Below, one piece after another: positions 45,386 to 53,826 of a stretch of DNA of 64,000 bases. The stretch covers positions 1,302,001 through 1,366,000 of the forward strand of contig NZ_CP186274.1 of the NCBI RefSeq assembly GCF_049331405.1, read 5' to 3'. This DNA comes from PoT sp049331405. Its GTDB lineage: Bacteria > Planctomycetota > Planctomycetia > Isosphaerales > Isosphaeraceae. How positions within the stretch are numbered: position 1 is the first letter of the stretch; each line of letters begins with the position of its first letter. Position numbers and translations under genes: made by a program. The notes under the pieces were generated by a model. It was not told where the DNA came from. It was given only the letters and a program-made list of their open reading frames with translations, and did not search any database.

Positions 45386-46849
45386 CTAGGCGAGGACGTC
45401 CTTGATGACGTGCGCCGGTTCCACGCCCGTCAGGCGGACGTCGAGCCCCTGGAACTTGTACGAGAGCCGGCGGTGGTCGATCCCGCAGAGGTGCAGCAGG
45501 GTCGCGTGCAGGTCGCGGACGTGCGCGACGTTGTCGACCGCGCGATAGCCGAGCTCGTCGGTCCCGCCGTAGGTCACGCCCCCTTTGATGCCGCCCCCCG
45601 CGAGCCAGACGGAGAAGCTCAAAATGTGGTGGTCGCGGCCGGAGCCCTGGCCCATCGGCGTGCGGCCGAACTCGCCCCCCCAGAGGATCAGGGTGTCGTC
45701 GAGCAGCCCTCGACGCTTCAGGTCCAGCACGAGCGCGGCGCTCGACTGGTCGACCTCCTCGGAGGCGAGCTTCATGCTCGGGCCGATGTCGTTGTGGTGG
45801 TCCCAGGCGCGGTGGTAGAGCTGGATGAACCGGACCCCGCGCTCGGCCAGGCGCCTGGCCAGCAGGCAGTTCGAGGCGAAGCTGCCGTCGCCGGGGCGCT
45901 TCACGCCGTAGAGCTCGAGCGTCTCCTTCGACTCCTGCCGGAAATCCATCAGGTCGGGAACGGATGTCTGCATCTTGAAGGCGAGCTCGTACTGGCTGAT
46001 CCGCGTCTGGATCTCGGGGTCGAGGCGGTCCTCGGCGAGCATGCCGTTGAGCCGGTTGACCTCCTCGATCACCTGGCGCTCGGCGCTCTGGCAGACCCCC
46101 TCGGGGTTGCCGATGTAGTGGACGGCGTCCCCCTTCGACTGGAACTGGATCCCCTGGAACTTGCTGGGCAGGAACCCGGCCGACCACTGCCTGGCCGAGA
46201 CCGGCTGCTGCCCGGTCCTGCCGGCCGAGGTCAGCACGATGAACCCGGGCAGGTCCTCCGCCTCGGATCCGAGCCCGTAGAGGAGCCACGAGCCCATGCT
46301 CGGCCGCCCCTTGATGATCGAGCCCGAGTTCATGAAGGCGTGGGCGGGGTCGTGGTTGATCTGCTCGGTCTGCATCGATCGGATGATGCAGATGTCATCG
46401 GCGATGCCCGCGATGTGCGGGAAGTAGTCGGAGATCTCCTGGCCCGATTCCCCGTACTTGCGGAACGAGGCCACCGGACCGCGAGCCCGGAGGTCGGCAC
46501 CCTGGAGCTGCGCGAGCTGCTGACCCTTCGTGAACGACGCGGGGAACGACTTGCCGTCGAGCTTCTTCAGCTCCGGCTTGTTGTCGAACGTCTCGAACTG
46601 CGAGGGCCCGCCGGCCATGCAGAGGTGGATGATCCGCTTCGCCTTCACGGGCAGGTGCGGCGGGTTCACGACCCCCCGCCAGATTCCGGGGTCGGCCGTC
46701 GGGATGGCAGGGCTCGCGCCTCCGGCGATCCCCGGGTCGAGCAGGCTCGCCAGTGCCATGCCGCCGAGGCCGTACGCCGAGCCTTGGAGGAAGCTCCGAC
46801 GGCTCAGGCCCCGGAGGTAGTCACCCAGATCCAGGTTCGGAGTGGTCAT
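45386..46849 (-). CDS. Tat-exported DUF1501 protein
   Basis: 487 residues, a paralogue of the DUF1501 protein at 41653 but only moderately alike. The Tat motif LSRRSFLQGSAYGLGGMALASLL follows a short cytoplasmic lead. IIHLCMAGGPSQFETFDNKPEL, SMQTEQINHDPAHAFMNSG, HRAWDHHNDIG, LILWGGEFGRTP and DHHILSFSVWLAGGGIKGG are typical DUF1501 blocks of the larger and more common type. It begins 6 bp after the PSCyt1 gene, so translation is coupled. Substrate unknown; periplasmic. Confidence 0.93.
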   Translation of the reverse strand: MTTPNLDLGDYLRGLSRRSFLQGSAYGLGGMALASLLDPGIAGGASPAIPTADPGIWRGVVNPPHLPVKAKRIIHLCMAGGPSQFETFDNKPELKKLDGKSFPASFTKGQQLAQLQGADLRARGPVASFRKYGESGQEISDYFPHIAGIADDICIIRSMQTEQINHDPAHAFMNSGSIIKGRPSMGSWLLYGLGSEAEDLPGFIVLTSAGRTGQQPVSARQWSAGFLPSKFQGIQFQSKGDAVHYIGNPEGVCQSAERQVIEEVNRLNGMLAEDRLDPEIQTRISQYELAFKMQTSVPDLMDFRQESKETLELYGVKRPGDGSFASNCLLARRLAERGVRFIQLYHRAWDHHNDIGPSMKLASEEVDQSSAALVLDLKRRGLLDDTLILWGGEFGRTPMGQGSGRDHHILSFSVWLAGGGIKGGVTYGGTDELGYRAVDNVAHVRDLHATLLHLCGIDHRRLSYKFQGLDVRLTGVEPAHVIKDVLA

Positions 46850-46855
46850 GATGTC

Positions 46856-49800
46856 TCAATATCGCGTGATGGTCTCGTGGAGGTTCAAGACGACGCGGCA
46901 GACGGCGATCCAGGCGGCAAGCTCGTCGGGCGCCGGGGTCGAGGGGGCGGGGGCGAGCCCGGCGCGGACCAGGGCCTTCGCATCATCGGGCCGCTCGCGG
47001 TAGAGCTTCCGCTGGGCGTCGAGGAAGGCGGTGAGGGACTCTCGCTCCTTCGGCTTCGGCGGGCGGGCGAGGGCCTTCTCGAAGAGCCGATCGATCCGGT
47101 CGGCGTCGGGTCCTGAGCACGTCGCCAGGAGCCCTTCGGCCAGGGCGCGGGCGGCCTCGACGAAGCTCGGGTCGTTCAGGAGCGTGAGGGCCTGCTGGGG
47201 GGTGTTGGCCACCGTGCGCGACGCGGTGCATTCCTCGCGGGCGGGGGCGTCGAAGTTCGCGAGCATCGGGTGCAGGAAGGTGCGCTGCCAGTGGGAATAG
47301 AGGCCCCGGCGATACTGGCGGTCGTCGCGCTCGGCCTGGTAGTCGCGGTTGGGGAACTGGATGTTGGCGTAGTAGTCGGCCGGCTGATACGGGTGGGCGC
47401 TCGGCCCTCCGACGTCGAGGTTCAGCAGGCCCGCGATCGCCAGGGCGTTGTCGCGGACGAACTCGGCCTCGAGCCTGCGCGGCGACTGCGAGGCGAGCAG
47501 GCGGTTGTTCGGGTCGATGTCGCGGAGCTCGGGCCGGAGCCGCGCATCCTGCCGGTACGTCGCCGACATGGCGAGGAGCCGGACCATGTGCTTGACGTTC
47601 CAGCCGCTCTCGCGGAACTCGACCGCCAGCCAGTCGAGCAACTCCGGATGCGCGGGCCATTCCCCCTGTGCCCCGACGTCCTCCATCACCGCGCTGATGC
47701 CGGTGCCGAAGAATTGCTTCCAGAGCCGGTTCACGAAGACGCGCGACGTCAGCGGGTTCTCGGGCGACATCATCCAGCGGGCGAGGTCGAGCCGGTTGAG
47801 TCGCTGATTCTCCGATGGCGGAGGTTGCGGCAGGAACCCGGGGACTCCCGGCGCGACCAGTTCGCCGCTCTCGTCCAGCCAGTTGCCCCGGGGCAGGACC
47901 CGGGTGGGCAGGGGGTCGCGTGCTTGCGTGATCATCGAGGGGGATTTGCCCTCCCTGCATTCGATCAATTCGCGCCGCAACGTCTTGAGCTTGGCATAGG
48001 CTTCGGGAGCCCAGCCGGTGCCGTCGAGGTAGGCTTTCTGGACGAGCGGGGAATCACTCGCATTGGAGCCGACGACGGCCCTCAACGTCGCCTCGTCCAG
48101 CTCGACCCGACGCACATCGGCCGGGACGAAGGGGGAGACCGCGAGTCGCAGACGGCCGAGGTTGTCGGATCGGACGGTGACGATAATCTCGTCCCCCTCG
48201 GCGCATTCGACCGGCTGGTCGAGGAGCCAGGCAGAGGCGGATTTCGCATGACTCCTGCGCCCCGACGTCTTCCAACCTCGGGCCACGCCGAGGATGGGAG
48301 AGCCATTGTCGTACACCTCGTCCTTGGCGTCGGCCTCGGCCCATGAAATGCCCAGAGGAGCCTTCTTGCCGTCCTTCGCCCGTTGCAAGTTGGCAGCGAG
48401 ATGGATGCGAGATCCGGCCGCACCCGGGGTACGGAAGACCGAACCCTTGTGCGACTCGTGCGGCAGCAGTTCCAGGCGGATCGAGGCGACCCAGCCCGGC
48501 TTGACCTTGAGCCGGATCTCGGTTGCATCGCCGGCCTTCGCGGGGCCGCTTAGTAGGATGCTGCGATCCTCCAGGATTGACGCCGAGGGTTGCTTATCGG
48601 CGACGACGACTTCTGGTGTCTCCCAGCCCGAGGGGGCCCGCGCGAGGAACTCGGCCCCGGCCCTGGCCCAGGCTTCGAATTGATGCTTCGCCTCATCCCC
48701 TTTCGCGAGCGGAGAAGCCGAGGCCGTCAGCTTCTGGATCTCCCCCTCGATCCGGGCCATCCGCCGCTTGAGGTAGGGGCTCTCCACCTCGATCTCGGGC
48801 GGGAACGGATGGTCATTGGTCCATCCTTTGAGGTCGCCGTTGGGGGTGTATCCGTAGTCGGTGTAGACGCCCCATTGCCTGACGTCGGCGAAGAAGGCCT
48901 CAAATTGGTAAAAATCCTTGGACGTGAATGGGTCGTACTTATGGTCATGACATTCGGCGCAGCCCATCGTCGATCCGATCCAGGTGATCGCCACGGTGCG
49001 GACGCGGTCGGCCGCGTACTTGGCGAGGTATTCCCTGGCCTGTGCTCCCCCCTCGCGGGTCATCATGTTCAGGCGGTTGAAGCCGGTGGCGACGAGTTGC
49101 TCGGTGGTCGGGTTCGGCAGCAGGTCCCCCGCGAGTTGCTCGGTGGTGAAGCGGTCGAACGGGAGGTTGCTGTTGAAGGCGTCGACCACGTAGTCGCGAT
49201 AGGGGAAGATGTCCTGGTTCTGGTCGCCGTGGTAGCCGACGGTGTCGGTGAAGCGGACGAGGTCGAGCCAGGGGACCGCCATCCTCTCGCCATAATGCGG
49301 GGAGTCGAGCAGGCGATCGACGAGGTGCTCATACGCTTTAGGGCTCTCGTCCTTGAGGAAGGCTTCGACCTCGGTTGGGGTCGGCGGCAATCCCGTCAGA
49401 TCGAGGGAGAGGCGTCGGATCTGGGTGCGGCGGTCGGCCTCGGGGGAGGGCTTGATCCCCTTCGCCTCGAGCGATTTGAGGATGAAGGCGTCGATCGGGT
49501 TGCGGACCCAGGCCTTGTCGGCGACGGCCGGCGGCTCATGCTTCTTCGGCGCGACGTAGGCCCAGTGGGCCTGGTACTCGGCCCCTTCGCGGATCCAGCG
49601 AGCGAGGAGGTCTTTCTGCTGCGGGGTCAGCGTCTTGTTCTCGGAGGCCGGGGGCATGGCCTCGTCGTGGTCGTCGCTCAGGATCCGGGCGACGAGCTCG
49701 CTGTCGTCGGGCTGGCCGGGGACGATCGCATTCTTGGCCAGGGCCGAGTCGCGCCGGTCGAGCCGCAGGTCGGCCTTGCGCCGGTTCTTGTCCGGCCCGT

Positions 49801-49999
49801 GGCAGTGGAAGCAGTTCTCCGAGAGGATCGGCCGGATGTCGCGATTGAACTCGACGGTCTTCTTCTCGGGCGCATCGGCGCCGAGCGAAGCGAGCAGGAC
49901 CGCGACGACGCCCAGCGCGGGGCGACCTCCGCGCAGGGGGCCGCCGACATTTCGGGAGGTTGCGGGGCTCCCGATGCCCCATCGGCACGTCTTGAGCAT
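46856..49999 (-). CDS. Large planctomycete cytochrome protein (PSCyt1-DUF1549-DUF1553)
   Basis: 1047 residues. The signal peptide is weak (ALGVVAVLLASLGADA). The N-terminal heme site is CFHCH (63-67) in FNRDIRPILSENCFHCHGPDK, a PSCyt1 hallmark. DUF1549 (IRRLSLDLTGLPPTPTEVEAFL) contains GCAECHDHKYDPF at about 346. A beta-rich middle (about 440-670) is inserted relative to the shorter paralogue at 43117 and resembles a galactose-binding-like domain. DUF1553 starts RLDLARWMMSPENPLTSRVFVNRLWKQFFGTG. It is the first gene of the operon with the DUF1501 gene 6 bp downstream. A periplasmic or surface-bound electron-transfer role is inferred. Confidence 0.93.
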   Translation of the reverse strand: MLKTCRWGIGSPATSRNVGGPLRGGRPALGVVAVLLASLGADAPEKKTVEFNRDIRPILSENCFHCHGPDKNRRKADLRLDRRDSALAKNAIVPGQPDDSELVARILSDDHDEAMPPASENKTLTPQQKDLLARWIREGAEYQAHWAYVAPKKHEPPAVADKAWVRNPIDAFILKSLEAKGIKPSPEADRRTQIRRLSLDLTGLPPTPTEVEAFLKDESPKAYEHLVDRLLDSPHYGERMAVPWLDLVRFTDTVGYHGDQNQDIFPYRDYVVDAFNSNLPFDRFTTEQLAGDLLPNPTTEQLVATGFNRLNMMTREGGAQAREYLAKYAADRVRTVAITWIGSTMGCAECHDHKYDPFTSKDFYQFEAFFADVRQWGVYTDYGYTPNGDLKGWTNDHPFPPEIEVESPYLKRRMARIEGEIQKLTASASPLAKGDEAKHQFEAWARAGAEFLARAPSGWETPEVVVADKQPSASILEDRSILLSGPAKAGDATEIRLKVKPGWVASIRLELLPHESHKGSVFRTPGAAGSRIHLAANLQRAKDGKKAPLGISWAEADAKDEVYDNGSPILGVARGWKTSGRRSHAKSASAWLLDQPVECAEGDEIIVTVRSDNLGRLRLAVSPFVPADVRRVELDEATLRAVVGSNASDSPLVQKAYLDGTGWAPEAYAKLKTLRRELIECREGKSPSMITQARDPLPTRVLPRGNWLDESGELVAPGVPGFLPQPPPSENQRLNRLDLARWMMSPENPLTSRVFVNRLWKQFFGTGISAVMEDVGAQGEWPAHPELLDWLAVEFRESGWNVKHMVRLLAMSATYRQDARLRPELRDIDPNNRLLASQSPRRLEAEFVRDNALAIAGLLNLDVGGPSAHPYQPADYYANIQFPNRDYQAERDDRQYRRGLYSHWQRTFLHPMLANFDAPAREECTASRTVANTPQQALTLLNDPSFVEAARALAEGLLATCSGPDADRIDRLFEKALARPPKPKERESLTAFLDAQRKLYRERPDDAKALVRAGLAPAPSTPAPDELAAWIAVCRVVLNLHETITRY

Positions 50000-50154
50000 G
50001 GGCGGACGTCTCCGCGGAGGGTTTCTCGAGGGAGCGATCTCGTCGTGGGTGGTGCCGATCGTTTCCTCAAGGCTATACGCCCCGACGCGCGGAGGGCAAG
50101 GTCTTTGCGACCCTGCCCCGCGCTCGCCCCGGCGGCCTCCGCGGCGAGGCGGGA

Positions 50155-51174
50155 TCAGGCCGTCGGCTCCTCGCGCGCCACGCCGTTCAACTCGTGACGC
50201 TGCCGGGAGATCTCGCGATAGACGGCCTTGCGGGCCCGGTTGATCCCGCCGAGGGGCCGGTGATCGGGGAGGGAGTGCCAGGGGGTGAAGGAGAGGTTCT
50301 CGCAGAACGTCATCTGGTCGGGGGTGTCGAAAGTCTGGGGGGGGATCCGGATCGTGGCGACCTTCTGCCAGGGGGCGTCCCAGGGGATGGTCGGATCCTC
50401 GACCGGCATCGTGATCGGGTCGGCCTGCAACTGGACGAGGAAGTTGAAGCGGGCCTCGTGCGAGCCGAGCTGCGCGGCCATCGCCAGGCGGAGCTTATCG
50501 GGCGAGTCGAACGCGACGACCGCCGGGGCCCCGGCGAGGTCGGGCGTCACCGAGTACTTCGCGGCCGTCGCGCCGAGGCGATAAGGGGTCGTGCTCCAGT
50601 ACGAGGTCCGCAAGGGGCTCTCGGGCTTCTTGCTCAGGGTCTCGCGCGCGATCGACCAGCGATAGTCGGACGAGAGCAGGGCCTTCCCGATGACCATGAG
50701 CTTGCCCAGGCCGAACCCGCCCTTCAGGCGCCTGAAGTCCTCCATGAAGGGGACGTAGTCGGCGACGTCCCTGATGAAGAAGACGGGGTGGTCGATGAGG
50801 ATGAAGTCCTGCGTCCGGGCGTCGGGCTCGTCCTCGAGGAGCTTCGCCCCGTGGACGTCGAGGAGCTTGATGGCCATGCCGTGGACGTCGGCCTTGCGGT
50901 CGTCCCTCGCCGCCCCGTTCGAGAACCGGATGTAGGCGGGGAAGGTGCGAGGCCCTTCGAAGATCCCGTGCGCCAGGGTCGGGGGCAGGCCGGGCTCGAC
51001 GATGAACTCGGCCTTGACGCAGCCGTGCCCCTTCATGTGCTGGCCGCGAGGGACAGGCCTGGCGGACTTATCGGTCACGCTCTCCTGGATCTCGACGATC
51101 CTGGCGATCATCGCCTCTTCGCCCTCGGGGGCCCTCTCTTCGCCGAGGCCGAGATGCGGTTCGTTTCCCGACAT
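50155..51174 (-). CDS. Catalase-like heme protein
   Basis: 339 residues from the ATG at 51174; no Shine-Dalgarno is visible and the frame stays open upstream, so the start is uncertain. GQHMKGHGCVKAEFIVEP, AYIRFSNGAA, DVHGMAIKLL, QDFILIDHPVFF and FTPWHSLPDHRPLGGINRARKAVYREISRQRHELNG are the blocks of small catalase-related proteins (SrpA/heme-dependent lipid peroxide families). The distal His (H in KGHG) is visible; the proximal Tyr is not certain. Such proteins degrade or use (hydro)peroxides. The gene is single, reading as its neighbours. Confidence 0.84.
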   Translation of the reverse strand: MSGNEPHLGLGEERAPEGEEAMIARIVEIQESVTDKSARPVPRGQHMKGHGCVKAEFIVEPGLPPTLAHGIFEGPRTFPAYIRFSNGAARDDRKADVHGMAIKLLDVHGAKLLEDEPDARTQDFILIDHPVFFIRDVADYVPFMEDFRRLKGGFGLGKLMVIGKALLSSDYRWSIARETLSKKPESPLRTSYWSTTPYRLGATAAKYSVTPDLAGAPAVVAFDSPDKLRLAMAAQLGSHEARFNFLVQLQADPITMPVEDPTIPWDAPWQKVATIRIPPQTFDTPDQMTFCENLSFTPWHSLPDHRPLGGINRARKAVYREISRQRHELNGVAREEPTA

Positions 51175-51715
51175 GGGAGGATTCCATTTCTTAATGTATG
51201 TTAAGGCTAAATCATCAAGGCTGACTAATAAATTAGGGGCGACGGCCTTCTGATCTCGCGCGTCCCCGGCCGTGCGAGGCGAGGCCCGCTTCGGGGCCGG
51301 CACCGCCCGATCGCCCTTCGGATCCTCGCGCCTTGATGAATCCATGAATGGATCCCGGACGCTCGTCAATCCGAGCCGTCGCCAAGGGGCCTCGGGCACC
51401 GGGTTCTTTCAGGACGCTGCGGCATGATCATGCAAAGGAATCCCGAATTCCAGAAGAAACGGACTGAAAATCCTGTTCATGAGCACGGGATCCAGGGACG
51501 ACTCGGATTCCGTACGCCTCGCGCCGGCGACAGTGGGGATGTGCGCATCCCCGATTTCTCGGGCCCCGGAGGGTCGTGCCGACGCGGCCGATGTGCCGAA
51601 ACCCTTGCGTCGACAGCGCTTTCATGCCAATGACTGGACGCAACGAGTTACGGTCCGATGCCATAAAATGTGACATCGCGTAAGGCTTTCGAATCAAAAC
51701 AATTGGATCCCAGAA
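51175..51715. other. Intergenic region
   Basis: Divergent gap between the leftward catalase-like gene and the rightward DUF2809 gene. It holds A+T-rich patches (51185-51235, 51660-51715) that suit promoters. No gene was seen. Confidence 0.5.
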
Positions 51716-52141
51716 ATGAGCCAGACCCCCAGACGTCGGTGGGCCTACGCCGGCCTCATCCTGATCGCGGTGGTTTGCGGGATCGGCTCGAGGCGCTTCG
51801 GGCCGGGCCTCCCCGGATTCATCGCCGCCTATGCGGGAGATACCCTCTGGGCGCTCGCGGCGTTCCTCGGCATCGGGTTCGTCTGGACGAGGGTTTCAGG
51901 CCGACGCGTGGCGCTCGCGGCGCTGGCGATCTCGTACGCCGTCGAGGTCAGCCAGTTGTACCAGGCCCCCTGGATCAACTCGGTCCGCGCGACGACGCTC
52001 GGGAGCCTCACGCTCGGCCACGGGTTCGTCCCCAGTGACTTCGCCTGCTACACCGTCGGCGTGCTCATCGGCTGGGGCGGGGAGGCGCTGGCCGACGCGA
52101 TCCGACGCACGGTCTCGAGAAAATCGATCCCAGGGCCTTGA
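51716..52141 (+). CDS. DUF2809 family membrane protein
   Basis: 141 residues with three or four transmembrane helices (YAGLILIAVVCGIGSRRF; GDTLWALAAFLGIGFVW; VALAALAISYAVEVSQLY; FACYTVGVLIGWGGEALA). FIAAYAGDTLWALAAFLGIGFV and EVSQLYQAPWINSVRATTLGSLTLGHGFVPSD match the conserved parts of DUF2809. Function unknown. Confidence 0.85.
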   Translation: MSQTPRRRWAYAGLILIAVVCGIGSRRFGPGLPGFIAAYAGDTLWALAAFLGIGFVWTRVSGRRVALAALAISYAVEVSQLYQAPWINSVRATTLGSLTLGHGFVPSDFACYTVGVLIGWGGEALADAIRRTVSRKSIPGP

Positions 52142-52227
52142 TCGCGGACGGTTGTCATCGTACATTTGTGCGATGTGTGGAGTAGGCCCGGTTGGCGGCG
52201 GATTCGATCGAACGGCGGGGCCGTTCT

Positions 52228-52232
52228 GGAGG
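52228..52232 (+). promoter_or_regulatory. Ribosome binding site deciding a GTG start
   Basis: GGAGG seven bases before the GTG at 52240. A TTG in the same frame at 52192 has no such site. Confidence 0.7.
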
Positions 52233-52239
52233 ACCGGCG

Positions 52240-53607
52240 GTGGGCGACTACAATCTGGATCGGACGCGGAAGAAGATCGCCTGGGCGATGGCGGGTTTAT
52301 GCGCGGCGGGGGCGGCATGGGTGGCGTCGCCGGGGCTCCCGGTGTTCCGTGCCCCTTATGCCAGGCCCGAGGTGAAGCTGGCGGGGCTCGCCCTCTTCGA
52401 GCACGAGTGGCAGCCGCACGACCCGATGGCCAGGGGGGACGGCCTCGGCCCCGTCTTCAACGCCAAGTCCTGCGTGGCCTGCCACTTCCAGGGGGGCGTC
52501 GGAGGCGGCGGCGACAACAAGCATAACGTCCTCGCCTTCCAGGCCCACCCGACCCAGGACCGCCCCGAGGTGAAGGGGGGGCTCGTCCACAAGTTCGCCG
52601 TCGAGAACCGGTTCTTCGAGAAGACGAGCGAGCTCTCCAAGTTCTTCCCGGTCATCCCCGGCGGCATCCGGGTCGAGAGCGGCTGCTCGGTCCTGACGCT
52701 CGACTTCGACCCGATCCACACCGAGAGCGTCAACAGCACCGCACTCTTCGGCGCCGGGTGGCTCGACCGGATCTCGGGCAAGTCGATCCGGCATGAGAGC
52801 ATGAAGACGACGGTGGCGAAGATTGGCCGCGAGCTCGACTCCGACTTCGGCGGCGTGGTCCTCGGCCGCCCCCGGATCCTGCCCGACGGGCGCCTCGGCA
52901 AGTTCGGCTGGAAGGCGCAGTTCGCCACGCTCGAGGACTTCGTCGCGGCCGCCTGCGCCAACGAGATCGGCCTGGGCAACCCGATGATGCCGCAGGCGAA
53001 GCCCCTGGTCCGCTCGGGCTACCCCGACGTCGAGCCGGACCTCGACCGCGACCAGTTCCGCTCCCTCGTCGCGTTCATCGACACCCTGGAACGCCCCGTC
53101 GAGATCACGCCCGAGAGCCCCGGCGAGCAGGAAGAGGCCGCGCGGGGCAAGGAGATGTTCGCCAAGGTCGGCTGCGCGGCCTGCCACACGCCCGACATGG
53201 GGGGCGTCGCCGGGGTCTACACCGACTTCCTGCTCCACCGGCTCGACGATCGCAGCTTACCCGGCGGCGGCGGAGGCGGCTACGGCCCGACGAACGCCAC
53301 CCCGCCCGTCCCCTTGCCCGAGGCCTTCCCGCTGGAAGAAGAGTGGAAGACCCCCGCGCTCTGGGGCGTCGCCGACTCGGCCCCTTACTTCCACGACGGC
53401 GGCTCGCCCACCCTGGAATCGGCCATCCTCCGCCACATGGGGGACGCCGAGCAGATCACCAGGGCCTACAAGCACCTGCCTGCCTCGGATCGTCAGGCGG
53501 TCATCGCCTTCCTGAGGATCCTCAAGGCGCCGGTCGAGGCCAAGCCGGCTCCCTTGCCGTCGAAGACGACCCTGGCGCAGGCCTCGGGGGTCGAGAAGGT
53601 CCGTTGA
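52240..53607 (+). CDS. Di-heme c-type cytochrome, DUF1111 (thiol-oxidoreductase-like)
   Basis: 455 residues from a GTG start. A single N-terminal hydrophobic segment (WAMAGLCAAGAAWVASPGLPVF) acts as signal or anchor. Heme sites are CVACH (78-82) and CAACH (312-316). The first is in GLGPVFNAKSCVACHFQGG and the second follows EEAARGKEMFAKVG, both typical of DUF1111. The conserved YTDFLLHRLDD and EEWKTPALWGVADSAPYFHDGGSPTLESAI close the protein. DUF1111 proteins are related to MauG/di-heme peroxidases. The terminator at 53620 follows. Confidence 0.92.
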   Translation: MGDYNLDRTRKKIAWAMAGLCAAGAAWVASPGLPVFRAPYARPEVKLAGLALFEHEWQPHDPMARGDGLGPVFNAKSCVACHFQGGVGGGGDNKHNVLAFQAHPTQDRPEVKGGLVHKFAVENRFFEKTSELSKFFPVIPGGIRVESGCSVLTLDFDPIHTESVNSTALFGAGWLDRISGKSIRHESMKTTVAKIGRELDSDFGGVVLGRPRILPDGRLGKFGWKAQFATLEDFVAAACANEIGLGNPMMPQAKPLVRSGYPDVEPDLDRDQFRSLVAFIDTLERPVEITPESPGEQEEAARGKEMFAKVGCAACHTPDMGGVAGVYTDFLLHRLDDRSLPGGGGGGYGPTNATPPVPLPEAFPLEEEWKTPALWGVADSAPYFHDGGSPTLESAILRHMGDAEQITRAYKHLPASDRQAVIAFLRILKAPVEAKPAPLPSKTTLAQASGVEKVR

Positions 53608-53619
53608 CCAATCAGAAAG

Positions 53620-53650
53620 CGAGGCGACCCTGCTCCTTGGGGTCGCCTCG
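53620..53650. terminator. Terminator of the di-heme gene
   Basis: An 11-bp stem (53620-53630 with 53640-53650, arm CGAGGCGACCC) with a 9-nt loop lies 12 bp after the stop codon. Confidence 0.82.
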
Positions 53651-53826
53651 ACGTACCCGAAGGATGTTTGCCTCACATAGCATTGACCCCGCAAAGGGGC
53701 GAGCCGACGACGCCGTCGGCCTCTATCGCTTCGATCACCCCGATCCTGACCCCTTCCACGTTCGGATTGGGGCCTTTACGATGGCCAAGGGACGAGAGCC
53801 CCCATCCATCGAGGTGATCGAAGACA

